Source: UBA6183 sp943372215
Lineage (GTDB): Bacteria > Bacteroidota > Bacteroidia > UKL13-3
Assembly (NCBI GenBank): GCA_943372215.1
Contig: CALRXU020000015.1
Location: 1-64,000 of the forward strand
DNA length: 64,000 bases
Direction: 5' to 3'
Of this stretch, positions 8,283 through 16,619 are shown piece after piece. Both the position numbers and the translations under genes were made by a program. Position 1 is the stretch's first letter. Every line of letters begins with the position of its first letter. Below the pieces are notes generated by a model that saw only the letters and a list, made by a program, of their open reading frames with translations, did no database searches and was not told the DNA's origin.

Positions 8283-10877
8283 ATGAAAGCAAATAAAATA
8301 GGATTTATTGCCCTCCTTGGCTGTTTTTTTATAATGGCCTGCAAAGTAAGTAAAAACAACAGTTCAACCAATACCCCTGTACAACATACAGTTGGTCAGC
8401 CTGTTCAGGTTAAGGCTAGCAAAAAGTATCCTTATCGGGAAACAGAAAAACGCATGCTTGATATTGAGCACATGGCATTAAACGTGGCTTTTGATTACAG
8501 CAAGCAACATGTACTTGGCAAAGCAGTACTTACCTGTAAACCCTATTTTACCAGTTTTAAAACCGCTCAGTTAGATGCCAGAGGCTTTTCCATTAACAAG
8601 GTTGCGTTACTAAACGAAACTGATACCTTGGTGTTAAAATACGAATACAATGGAAGCAAATTACTGGTGTTTTTAGATAAAGAATATAACCGTAAACAAT
8701 CCTTTAAATTGTATATTGATTATGTGGCTAAACCCAATGAAATTAAAGGAACGAAGGGTGTTGCCATTACTGATGATAAGGGGTTGTATTTTATCAATCC
8801 TTTAGGTATTGACAAAGATAAGCCACGACAAATATGGACACAAGGCGAAACGCAATCAAACTCTTGTTGGTTTCCAACCATTGATGCTCCCAATGAGAAA
8901 ATTACCCAGGAAATAGCCATTACGGTAGAGGATAAAGAAATTACCCTAAGCAATGGTGAGTTGATGAAAAGTAAAACCAATGCTAACGGAACCCGTACTG
9001 ATTTTTGGAAACAAACCAAACCTCATGCACCCTATTTGGTAATGTTGGCAGTAGGCGAGTTTGAGCAAGTGAAAGACTTTTGGCGCGACAGTATTCCAGT
9101 TGATTATTACGTGGAAAAGGCGTATAAACCGTATGCAAAAATGGTATTTGGTAACACGCCTGAAATGATGGAGGTGTTTAGTAAAAAGCTAGGGGTTGAT
9201 TACCCATGGGATAAGTATAGCCAAATTGTAGTAAGGGATTTTGTGAGCGGTGCCATGGAAAACACCTCAGCAGTGATACATTATGATGCCCTGCAACATG
9301 ATGCCCGCGAGCATTTGGATAATACTACTGAGGATATTATTGCCCATGAATTGTTTCACCATTGGTTTGGTGATTTGGTAACGAGCGAAAGCTGGAGTAA
9401 CTTACCCTTAAACGAAAGCTTTGCTACTTATGGTGAGTACATCTGGCAAGAGCATAAATATGGGGTGATGGAAGCCGATATGGACTTTTACAACAATCTA
9501 CGTGCTTACCTTGGCCAGAAAAATAAACATCGCGTTGAACCTATTCGTTACCACTATGGCTCGCGTGATGATATGTTTGATGTGGTAAGTTACCAAAAAG
9601 GTGGACGGATGCTGCACATGTTACGCAAGCAAATTGGCGATGAAGCTTTTTTTGAATCGCTAAAATTATATTTAACGAAACGTGCCTACAATACAGCTGA
9701 AATTGCAGATTTACGCATGGCTTTTGAAGAAGTTACGGGCGAGGATTTACATTGGTTTTTTAACCAATGGTTTCTTAAAGGTGGCCATCCTGTGCTGGAT
9801 TACAGTTATGCCTATAGTGCCGATAGGAAGTCAGTAACGCTTACTATCAAACAGAAACAAGATAGTACTTGGGGGATGTATCGTTTGCCTATACAGGTTG
9901 ATGTTTATGCAGGTGGCACAGCAGTGCGTTACCCAATTACGGTTACCCAAATTTCGGAGGATTTTACATTTACCGCTAATAGCGCTATTACTTTTGTAAA
10001 TGTTGATGCCAACCAGGCATTGGTAGCAGCAATTGAAGACCATAAAACTGCTGATGAATGTAGGGCCATGATTTTAAATGGCCCACTTTATATGGATAAA
10101 TATTATGCTGCCAAAGTATGGGAAGGCCAGTTAAAAGATACCTTAACCAATGATGATGTGAGTACGATCAACTATTTATTAAAACACGAGTTTTGGGGGT
10201 TGCGTAATTTGGGAATAGGTTTGCTGGAGCAAGTGGATAGTTTAAATAGAAAATGGTTTGAAACAGCTTTATTAGGCATAGCCCGTGTTGATAAGAAGGC
10301 TGCCAATAGAGCGGATGCCACACTTTGGCTGGCTGAAACAGATGCAAAAAAATATATTCCAGTTTTTGAACAAGGCTTAAATGATTCCGCTTACAGTGTT
10401 GTTGCGGCAAGCCTTGAAGCCTTAAATATGGCCGATTCTAAACTGGCTAAAAAACATGTGGAAGCCAACAGGCAAGTAAAAAGTGGAAATGTGCAACTGG
10501 CTATTGCCCGCATTTTAGCCGATGACCCTAGTTCTGATGAAGTGGCTTATTTTGAAAGTAAATTTAACCTGAAGGGATATCAGAAATTTAGCTTGTTTGC
10601 AGAGTACATTAAGTATTTGCAACTTACCGATAAGGCTATACAACTGAAGGCCATTGCTGGATTGAAAAAATACTATCAAACCACTACTGATGAAACCATA
10701 AAGGCATTGATGTTTGGCTGGGTGCGTAATTTACAAGGGCCATGGAAGGATAAAATAGCAGATTTGGAGGAGCAGAAACAGGCAAACAAGAAAAAGCCTG
10801 AGTTAAATGCTGCAATTGATGAGAAGATATTAGAAGCTCGTTTAATGATAGATGAATACCAAAATATTGTAAAGTAA
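8283..10877 (+). CDS. M1 family zinc aminopeptidase, lipoprotein
   Basis: An 864-residue exported peptidase. A lipoprotein signal ends IMA|C at Cys19. The M1 core shows the substrate motif GAMEN (323-327), zinc motif H355-E-L-F-H359, and the third ligand Glu378 exactly 18 residues on (NESFA). The C-terminal ~250 residues are helical and repeat-like (ARM/HEAT type). It removes N-terminal residues from peptides, probably in the periplasm or on the outer membrane. The ATG at 8283 is chosen because it begins a clean lipoprotein signal; the 32 upstream codons do not add one. A second M1 enzyme, with a T9SS sorting domain, is at 30297-32630. Confidence 0.95.
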   Translation: MKANKIGFIALLGCFFIMACKVSKNNSSTNTPVQHTVGQPVQVKASKKYPYRETEKRMLDIEHMALNVAFDYSKQHVLGKAVLTCKPYFTSFKTAQLDARGFSINKVALLNETDTLVLKYEYNGSKLLVFLDKEYNRKQSFKLYIDYVAKPNEIKGTKGVAITDDKGLYFINPLGIDKDKPRQIWTQGETQSNSCWFPTIDAPNEKITQEIAITVEDKEITLSNGELMKSKTNANGTRTDFWKQTKPHAPYLVMLAVGEFEQVKDFWRDSIPVDYYVEKAYKPYAKMVFGNTPEMMEVFSKKLGVDYPWDKYSQIVVRDFVSGAMENTSAVIHYDALQHDAREHLDNTTEDIIAHELFHHWFGDLVTSESWSNLPLNESFATYGEYIWQEHKYGVMEADMDFYNNLRAYLGQKNKHRVEPIRYHYGSRDDMFDVVSYQKGGRMLHMLRKQIGDEAFFESLKLYLTKRAYNTAEIADLRMAFEEVTGEDLHWFFNQWFLKGGHPVLDYSYAYSADRKSVTLTIKQKQDSTWGMYRLPIQVDVYAGGTAVRYPITVTQISEDFTFTANSAITFVNVDANQALVAAIEDHKTADECRAMILNGPLYMDKYYAAKVWEGQLKDTLTNDDVSTINYLLKHEFWGLRNLGIGLLEQVDSLNRKWFETALLGIARVDKKAANRADATLWLAETDAKKYIPVFEQGLNDSAYSVVAASLEALNMADSKLAKKHVEANRQVKSGNVQLAIARILADDPSSDEVAYFESKFNLKGYQKFSLFAEYIKYLQLTDKAIQLKAIAGLKKYYQTTTDETIKALMFGWVRNLQGPWKDKIADLEEQKQANKKKPELNAAIDEKILEARLMIDEYQNIVK

Positions 10878-10992
10878 GTGAGCATATATTTGTAACCCCT
10901 TTTTTAAGTCATGGTAACAATTGATGTTCAGGTTAATTTTATAAGTGATTGCGCAAAAAATGGTGAAGCCATAATTAGGCTGTGTCATTTAT

Positions 10993-11062
10993 AGCTTTAG
11001 CTATACTATACTCAATCTTTTGGTGGTGTATTTAGCTATATATCAAATTTTACAGCTGTATA
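10993..11062. promoter_or_regulatory. Candidate operator cluster upstream of the XRE regulator
   Basis: Four AGCT cores start at 10993, 10999, 11034 and 11054. TTTAGCTATA occurs exactly twice (10996-11005, 11031-11040), and the last site is a perfect palindrome TACAGCTGTA (11051-11060). That palindrome occupies the place where a -33 box would lie relative to the -7 element at 11079. The layout suggests binding by the small XRE protein encoded next, i.e. autoregulation. Confidence 0.45.
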
Positions 11063-11078
11063 TCTTGTCATTTGTTAC

Positions 11079-11086
11079 TACATTTG
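11079..11086 (+). promoter_or_regulatory. Candidate -7 element for the XRE gene
   Basis: TACATTTG matches TAnnTTTG and lies 38 bases before the ATG at 11125. The -33 position is taken by the palindrome TACAGCTGTA rather than a TTTG box. Confidence 0.5.
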
Positions 11087-11124
11087 AGTAGTGTAATTAT
11101 TAGTTAAGCAATAACCTTTAAACA

Positions 11125-11352
11125 ATGGAACTGGGCAAAAGAATAAAAAGTATTAGGGTAAACAAAGGATTTTCGCAAGAGTCCTTGGCAGAAAAATTGG
11201 GTATTAGCCAAGCTGCGTACTCAAAAATGGAAACTAAAGCGGGAAATTGTTCTTTTTACACATTGCAAAAAATAGCTGTTGCTTTACAGGTAAGTGTTAC
11301 TTATTTGGTAGATATTGATGAAACCCTTCTAAATGATAAAGAGCAAAACTAA
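11125..11352 (+). CDS. XRE/Cro family helix-turn-helix transcriptional regulator
   Basis: A 75-residue DNA-binding protein that is nearly all one HTH_3 domain: GKRIKSIRVNKGFSQESLAEKLGISQAAYSKMETKAGNCSFYTLQKIAVALQVSVTYLVD. The recognition helix is about residues 28-37. There is no effector or peptidase domain. It stands alone between the aminopeptidase and the convergent WD40 gene, with no toxin gene visible beside it, so a plain regulator is more likely than an antitoxin. Palindromic AGCT sites just upstream suggest that it controls itself. Confidence 0.92.
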   Translation: MELGKRIKSIRVNKGFSQESLAEKLGISQAAYSKMETKAGNCSFYTLQKIAVALQVSVTYLVDIDETLLNDKEQN

Positions 11353-11373
11353 GCACAGCGTTGGAGCAATGCT

Positions 11374-12576
11374 TTAATGCTCAATACTCAATGCTTGCCA
11401 TTGGCCATCATTTATTTGTATATAATACAGTCCATTAGCCAGCTGGCTTACATCAATAACCTCTGAGCTTGCCGTTTGCAGCAACACTTGTCCGGTGAGG
11501 TTCACAATTTTTACTTGCTGTGTTGTTGTGTTGGTTAATTGGATGTATTTACTGGCTGGATTTGGAAAGAAAGTTGCCCGTTGCAGGTTTGTTTCTATTT
11601 CCGTTAGAGCAGTGTTCATTGTATTGAGCGACCAATAGGCCACATCGCCATTTCCGCTGCCCATTACCAAATCGTAACTACTGGGATGGAAGGCTAGGGT
11701 ATAGGTGGTGCCACCATCTGGTACATTAAAACGGGCGATGAGTTTACCTGTTTGGGTTTCATACAACAACACACCACCTGTGGTGGCAGCAGCCAAGTAC
11801 TTGTTATCAAATGAGATGTCAACCTGGTGTATATCATAAGGAACATCAATGTTTTGCCGGTTCATGTAGTAACCATTTGCATCATACACTTTAAGTTGCA
11901 TGGTGGATAGGATGGCCACTATTTTAGTGTTATCGGGACTTATTTTTACAAACACCACAGGCTGTTTAATTTCTGTAAAGGTGTAAGTTGTTTGGCCAGT
12001 AGAGGGATTCCATATTTTCATGGTGCCATCTTCGCTACCAGAAACAATAAACTGCCCGTTGGATGACCAATCTACAGCTTTTACTGCTGCTGTGTGCCCC
12101 ACCAGCGTTTGGCGCACCACAGAAGAATCCACATCATAAATACGTATGTTGCCATCTAATCCATCTAACACCAATTGTTGGTTGTCTGCCGAAAAATCAA
12201 TGGAGTAAGATCCTCTACCTTCGGTGTTCATTTCGTACATGAGGCGAGGGATGGTTTTGGTATTATCAAAAACCAATAATCTACCCACTTCGTCAACGGT
12301 GGCAAAGTAGTTGGTGTTCGAGCTAAATTTTGCCGTATGTAAACACAGGGTTCCTGGGTCAACCTCATATACCCATTTAAGTTGCCCAGTAGCTGCGTCC
12401 CAAACCCGTATTTGTGATTCGGTGCATTGGGAGCTACTTAACACTTTTTTACCATCAGCTGAGAAAGAAACGGAATAGGTTTCGCGAAAATCGGTGTGGC
12501 TTTTTTGGCTCCAAACAACCGATTGCGCTTGCAGGGCGATTGGAAAAAAGGATATTAAGCCTAATAATATACGCAT
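11374..12576 (-). CDS. Secreted WD40 beta-propeller protein with T9SS sorting domain
   Basis: A 400-residue protein with a signal peptide (about 1-17, ending ALQAQ). About seven WD40-like blades follow (for example VSFSADGKKVLSSSQCTESQIRVWDAATGQLKWVY and VDWSSNGQFIVSGSEDGTMKIWNPSTGQ), and the last ~75 residues are a T9SS type A sorting domain (FFPNPASKYIQLTN ... LANGLYYIQIN). A propeller of this sort is usually a protein-interaction scaffold, here placed outside the cell. It lies 90 bases downstream of the multicopper oxidase gene on the same strand, but a terminator between them suggests separate transcription. Confidence 0.88.
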   Translation of the reverse strand: MRILLGLISFFPIALQAQSVVWSQKSHTDFRETYSVSFSADGKKVLSSSQCTESQIRVWDAATGQLKWVYEVDPGTLCLHTAKFSSNTNYFATVDEVGRLLVFDNTKTIPRLMYEMNTEGRGSYSIDFSADNQQLVLDGLDGNIRIYDVDSSVVRQTLVGHTAAVKAVDWSSNGQFIVSGSEDGTMKIWNPSTGQTTYTFTEIKQPVVFVKISPDNTKIVAILSTMQLKVYDANGYYMNRQNIDVPYDIHQVDISFDNKYLAAATTGGVLLYETQTGKLIARFNVPDGGTTYTLAFHPSSYDLVMGSGNGDVAYWSLNTMNTALTEIETNLQRATFFPNPASKYIQLTNTTTQQVKIVNLTGQVLLQTASSEVIDVSQLANGLYYIQINDGQWQALSIEH

Positions 12577-12609
12577 ACAAATAGCAGTGTTTTGTGTTTA
12601 TAAAAAATA

Positions 12610-12652
12610 CATTAAAAGTGGACTAAGCAGGAGTGATGCTCCTGTTTAGTCC
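12610..12652 (-). terminator. Rho-independent terminator after the multicopper oxidase gene
   Basis: A 14-bp stem (GGACTAAGCAGGAG at 12620-12633 with CTCCTGTTTAGTCC at 12639-12652, one G-T pair) and a 5-base loop. Read on the minus strand, the stem is followed by ACTTTTAATGTATTTTTT. It lies 15 bases past the oxidase stop codon. Confidence 0.75.
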
Positions 12653-12666
12653 AATAGTTCATCGCG

Positions 12667-14616
12667 TTATTGCAACAATATTTTTTGAATCATTCGTGCA
12701 TTGCCCGATTGGTATTCCACAAATACAAAGCCCCTTGGTAAATCATCTACTTGCAACGAAATTGACCCGTTGATGGCGCCTATTTTTTCTTCGCGTAAGG
12801 TGCGCCCCAAAATGTCCATAAATTTAACGGTGGCATTTTTAGTCGTATTTCCTTTGATGTGCAATACACTTCCGGCCGGATTTGGATAAAACAACAAGTT
12901 GGCTTTTTCGTATGCATTTTGCTTAAGCCCTACTTTTTGTCCAGTAATTTTATTAAACGAAGGCGTATCCAACACCACAAATTGGTGCATCATTGAGCTG
13001 TCTTCATGTGTTAAAATATGGCAATGGTACATAAAACCATTCATCATATTAATAGCGGTATCACCAATTAAGGTATCGCCATAATCATTAAAGGTGGTTA
13101 CATAACGTATTGTGGTATAACCAGGAACGAGTACTACATCTTTAAAGCCACTAAGATTCGCAGGTAAAGGATTAGTTGTACTGTAGGCAGAGTTCTGAAC
13201 ATTACCAGAGGTATCACTAATATCAATTACTTGAAACTGTATTTTGTGAATATGAAAAGGATGAGCAACCGATGTTACGTTTCTAATGGTCCAAATTTCT
13301 TTAGTACCCACTAAAATGGTATCATTGGCTAAATCCATATTCATTGATTTACCATTAATGGTCCAAGGACCACCACCACCTCCGCCAGCATTAGGTAAAT
13401 TGCTATTGGTTAAGTTTTTTAGTCTTTTGGTAAATACACCGGTAGTATCAGGAGCAGGTAGATTTACCAAGCTAGTTGGTATTGCAGCTACTGGGTTAGC
13501 GGGTTTCATTGAAGTATCAATAACCAGTGCCATAAATGCTACATTAGGAGTTCCTGTTCTACCAGAGTTTGACCCAACAATGCTTGTAGCCATTTGAGTG
13601 GCTAGGTTATACATGTACACGGTATCGCCATGCTTATAGCTGTTTCCAGACAGGTTAACCAACATTTCATAACGCTCTCCTGGAGCGATATTAAAGGCGG
13701 TCGTGCCATAAGCTTCTTTTAAATAACCTCCATCGGTAGCTACCAACCACATACTATCCAGATTAGTAGCAGCAGGAGTTGCGTTTGCATATAAGCTATC
13801 GCTCAATCCAACCCTGAAAGCGCGTTGTGGGGAACCATTCAAAAAGCGTAAACGAATGATGGAGTTAGGAACATGCATGGCACCGTATAATAACCCATTC
13901 ACCATGGTGTATGTTCCAATGCCTGGTTTAGTGCCACCTTGGCCGTTCCCAGTTGTAACTAGTGAGGTTGCCTTGCGTTGGTTATTAACGGTAGCAAAGT
14001 TGAAGTTCTTTTCCTGAATCACTACAGGAAAGTCGTTCACTCCATAATTGCGAGGTAATTTTAAATTCACCATGTCAGTATCATTGTGAACAATAATCAT
14101 ACCTGCTAAACCCATGATTACTTGAATGGTTGTGCTGTCCATGAGATGAGAGTGGTACCAAACGGTTTGTATGGGATCAATTACCTTAAAACTGGGTACT
14201 GCTGGCATATCCCACATGCTTTGTGGGCCGAACACTTCATGAGGACCTCCATCCATGGTAGAGGGTAAGTTTAAACCATGAAAGTGCATGGTGGTGCTTT
14301 GGTTTTTTAGGTTATTAAATGCATCAACCGTAACTTTTTGCCCCTGACGCCAAAACATGGTTGGACCTAAGTAAGTTATTTTATTGTTGAATGCAGTGCC
14401 TTTTTTATTATAACTAAGCGTAGGTACCATTGCATTGGTAGAGTCAGTTCCACCATTGGGGTTAAAATTGTGCATGGCGGTGTCAATGTCAATCTCGAAC
14501 ATGTTGGTGTTCATAATTGCTGGTGGTGCTTTAATTACATTGATGAATTTTTGCGCCACAGCCATGTTGCTTATTGATAAAACAAGCAGTAAAGCATAAA
14601 GTAGGTGTTTTTTCAT
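12667..14616 (-). CDS. Secreted multicopper oxidase with T9SS sorting domain
   Basis: A 649-residue exported oxidase of the cupredoxin family (CotA/bilirubin oxidase/laccase type). It has a signal peptide (1-22, ending AVAQ). The four copper motifs are H111-F-H113 (MHFHGLN), H155-S-H157 (WYHSHL), HPFHIH at 452-457, and HCHILTHEDSSMM from 531 carrying the Cys-His T1/T3 link and an axial Met. A T9SS type A domain starts near 575 (FYPNPAGSVLHIKG). It probably oxidises metals or phenols outside the cell; the substrate is not known. The ATG at 14616 begins the signal peptide; the 71 codons upstream run through the promoter repeats and are not coding. Confidence 0.92.
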   Translation of the reverse strand: MKKHLLYALLLVLSISNMAVAQKFINVIKAPPAIMNTNMFEIDIDTAMHNFNPNGGTDSTNAMVPTLSYNKKGTAFNNKITYLGPTMFWRQGQKVTVDAFNNLKNQSTTMHFHGLNLPSTMDGGPHEVFGPQSMWDMPAVPSFKVIDPIQTVWYHSHLMDSTTIQVIMGLAGMIIVHNDTDMVNLKLPRNYGVNDFPVVIQEKNFNFATVNNQRKATSLVTTGNGQGGTKPGIGTYTMVNGLLYGAMHVPNSIIRLRFLNGSPQRAFRVGLSDSLYANATPAATNLDSMWLVATDGGYLKEAYGTTAFNIAPGERYEMLVNLSGNSYKHGDTVYMYNLATQMATSIVGSNSGRTGTPNVAFMALVIDTSMKPANPVAAIPTSLVNLPAPDTTGVFTKRLKNLTNSNLPNAGGGGGGPWTINGKSMNMDLANDTILVGTKEIWTIRNVTSVAHPFHIHKIQFQVIDISDTSGNVQNSAYSTTNPLPANLSGFKDVVLVPGYTTIRYVTTFNDYGDTLIGDTAINMMNGFMYHCHILTHEDSSMMHQFVVLDTPSFNKITGQKVGLKQNAYEKANLLFYPNPAGSVLHIKGNTTKNATVKFMDILGRTLREEKIGAINGSISLQVDDLPRGFVFVEYQSGNARMIQKILLQ

Positions 14617-14638
14617 AGTTGAGTGTTTTAGGTGGATA

Positions 14639-14670
14639 CGAATATAGGTGCATCGGCTTGTAGCAGTCAA
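14639..14670 (-). promoter_or_regulatory. Candidate promoter of the multicopper oxidase gene
   Basis: On the minus strand TTG (14670-14668) is followed after 21 bases by TATATTCG (14646-14639), a one-mismatch -7 element. The start codon is 23 bases downstream. The TTG directly abuts the triple repeat, so a factor bound there would touch polymerase at the -33 region. Confidence 0.4.
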
Positions 14671-14756
14671 TAGGGAAAACACTCTTTTTTTATAGGGAAA
14701 ACACTCTTTTTTTGTGGTGAGAAACCCACTAAATATTATAGGGAAAACACTCTTTT
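14671..14756. repeat. Three 18-bp direct repeats, likely activator sites for the oxidase
   Basis: TAGGGAAAACACTCTTTT is present three times without mismatch, at 14671-14688, 14693-14710 and 14739-14756. Start-to-start distances are 22 and 46 bases, close to two and four helical turns, so the copies face nearly the same side of the DNA. They begin at the upstream edge of the oxidase promoter. Within each copy AGGG-AAAA-CACT is a near-palindrome. No similar copy was noticed elsewhere in the window. Confidence 0.75.
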
Positions 14757-14838
14757 GGTCGTTAAAGAATTGTAATACAGTAAATAAGCATCGTGCCGAA
14801 ATGTTAAACAATTCTATTGTTTTACCCACAACTAAAAT

Positions 14839-14861
14839 AACTGCACAATCAATGCACAGTT
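14839..14861 (-). terminator. Weak hairpin downstream of the SRPBCC gene
   Basis: AACTGCACA (14839-14847) and TGCACAGTT (14853-14861) form a 9-bp stem with two G-U pairs and a 5-base loop on the minus-strand transcript, followed by ATTTTAG. It lies 44 bases past the stop at 14905. Confidence 0.35.
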
Positions 14862-14904
14862 ACTTTAGCCAAGATTGGACAGTAATGGTAGTTTTGGCCC
14901 TATT

Positions 14905-15444
14905 TTATTGCTCTGCTGCTTTTTTCAGTAATTCCAATCCCTGTTCATTGGTTTTTTCTATACGGGCTTTTGCTCCAAACAACCACATAAAAAATGCATC
15001 TACAAGTCCTGATTGCAGTTTAAAATTCTGGGTAACCTCAATGCCATTAGGCGTTTCCTTAAAGGTATACTCAAAAGTAGGTTTGGCAACAAATGGCTTT
15101 TGAATATCGCATTTCATTCCGATAAAAGTAAAGGTGTCAATTTTTACAATTTCTTGGTATCCGATGTCTTTTCCTCCGTTACCGTTCCAGTGGTATTGTG
15201 CACCTATTGTTCCGTCTGTTCCTTTTACCTCAAATTGTTGCGTAGGGTCTTGAACCAAAAATGGCGACCATTTTGGGAAGTTTTGTAAGTAACGTACCAA
15301 ATCAAATACCTTTTGGGTTGAACCTTTAATACTTACTGACTTGGTAATTTGTATAGCAGTAAGTTCTCTGGCTTTGTAAAATCCAAATCCTAAAAATGCA
15401 ATGAGTGCAATAGCTATTCCGATGATTATCATTTTCGTATTCAT
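14905..15444 (-). CDS. SRPBCC (START-like) family protein, membrane-anchored
   Basis: A 179-residue protein with an N-terminal hydrophobic anchor (about 4-22, MIIIGIAIALIAFLGFGF). An SRPBCC/polyketide-cyclase-like domain follows: VSIKGSTQKVFDLVRYLQNFPKWSPF, then W in YHWNGNGGKDIGYQEIV, and a long C-terminal helix (about 145-179). The fold forms a deep ligand pocket; the ligand is unknown. It lies 28 bases after the YCII gene and is last in a Crp/membrane protein/YCII/SRPBCC gene row. A similar Crp/SRPBCC pair is at 49054-50179. Confidence 0.82.
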   Translation of the reverse strand: MNTKMIIIGIAIALIAFLGFGFYKARELTAIQITKSVSIKGSTQKVFDLVRYLQNFPKWSPFLVQDPTQQFEVKGTDGTIGAQYHWNGNGGKDIGYQEIVKIDTFTFIGMKCDIQKPFVAKPTFEYTFKETPNGIEVTQNFKLQSGLVDAFFMWLFGAKARIEKTNEQGLELLKKAAEQ

Positions 15445-15472
15445 TTTATTTGTGGTTTAAAATTTTGATAAA

Positions 15473-15820
15473 TTACATGGGTTGAATGTTTCTCACCTCA
15501 ACTGTTCCGCCCATCAATAATATGGGACATTGTTTAGCCATTTCAACAGCTTCGTTCATGGTGTTGGCTTTTACAATCATGTTTCCACCTAGGGTTTGTT
15601 TGTCAGCAATGTAAATTCCGTCACTCACTGATAGGTCGGCAGTAATTTGTTTGCCTTCAAAACCAAGTTGATGGGTGCTAACTAGTTTTTCTTGAATGGC
15701 AATGTTACCAATAAATGCACCCCATTGTTGGTGCATTTCGTTCATTTCTGCTTCCGTTGGCTGATAGTTCTGTTGTGGTTCATACCGAAACACCAACATA
15801 AATTCTTTTTTCTGTACCAT
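15473..15820 (-). CDS. YCII-related (DGPF-like) domain protein
   Basis: A 115-residue protein like the YCII/DGPF family: EFMLVFRYE at the N terminus, MNEMHQQWGAFIGNIA, then DGIYIADKQTLGGNMIVKANTMNEAVEMAKQCPILLMGGTVEVRNI. YCII domains form a ferredoxin-like dimer with a conserved pocket; no reaction is known for most members. Genes of this type often sit beside SRPBCC proteins or ECF sigma factors, as with the SRPBCC gene 28 bases downstream. Confidence 0.85.
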   Translation of the reverse strand: MVQKKEFMLVFRYEPQQNYQPTEAEMNEMHQQWGAFIGNIAIQEKLVSTHQLGFEGKQITADLSVSDGIYIADKQTLGGNMIVKANTMNEAVEMAKQCPILLMGGTVEVRNIQPM

Positions 15821-15908
15821 ATTTATTTGTTTTAGTTGTTAATGATGGTACAAATGTATAGCGGGTCTAAAACCCGATTCTTGCCATAGGACAAGAAGTG
15901 AATTTAAG

Positions 15909-16619
15909 CTATAATTTTTTTAGTTTTTGAAAAATGACCCAATGCAGCAATAGGATTGTAGGAGGCGCAAAGGCTGGAATGATGCAAAAAGGGAACATGG
16001 CTAAGGTATCCACACCCATTGCTCCTGTGTCAATAGATATTTTGGTGAGCACATTGGCTGCTATGGCAGTAAATAAGATATCAATGGTGCCAAATACATT
16101 CCAAATGTAGGTGAGTTTTTTGGCGTGAGTTTTTTGTTGTTGAATGGCTTTTACCACAAAAATGCTGCTTAAAGCAGTAATCATATCCCCGAACCCCGCT
16201 ATATAAGCAAATGGTTTAGGCAGTGCATTATGTACAGCCAGTAAAACAAAAAACACACCAATTACCCTAAAAATATGCAGCTGCACAAAATGTTGGATTG
16301 GCGTATTTGCTACTATGGTTTTGTAGGCTTTGGTATGCAACAAGATACCAAAAAGCAAAAAAGCATAAGGGAAAGTGGTAAGTAAAAGCACTCGTGGCGG
16401 AAAAGAAACCCTGTTAAACCAGCCATTAACGCCAGCTAGTGTTATGTATACCAAGTATAAAGCAAAGAATAGAAGCACCGTTAAAAATGCCTACGAACGG
16501 TTTGTTGACGCAGTGTGTTTGCGAACAAACGAACAGATTAATACAAACGGTAAAGGAATTACCACCAAAAACAAGATGGAAATCCACTGGGGTAAATCAT
16601 ATTGGATGAGTGCGTTCAT
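15909..16619 (-). pseudogene. Membrane protein gene interrupted by an in-frame TAG
   Basis: From the ATG at 16619 the frame reads MNALIQYDLPQWISILFLVV..., meets TAG as codon 43 (16493-16491), and continues in the same frame to a stop at 15909-15911, 236 codons in all including the TAG. The ATG overlaps the TGA of the upstream Crp gene as ATGA, the classic coupled arrangement, which supports 16619 as the original start. The part after the TAG can also be read from GTG at 16478 (189 residues, about five hydrophobic helices, with FAYIAGFGDMITALSSIFVVKAI). Either the gene is inactivated, it restarts at the GTG, or the TAG is a base error. I do not recognise the family. Confidence 0.7.

Noticed and set aside
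11125..11352. Toxin-antitoxin reading of the lone XRE gene
   Set aside because: No small partner gene is adjacent on the same strand; the next gene is a convergent 400-codon secreted protein.
14617..14829. N-terminal extension of the multicopper oxidase frame up to 14829
   Set aside because: The extra codons run through the direct repeats and promoter, and the ATG at 14616 starts a clean signal peptide.
16491..16493. TAG recoding (pyrrolysine or suppressor readthrough)
   Set aside because: TAG ends gyrA, the deacetylase and the MFS gene in this same window, and no recoding element or methylamine gene is seen.
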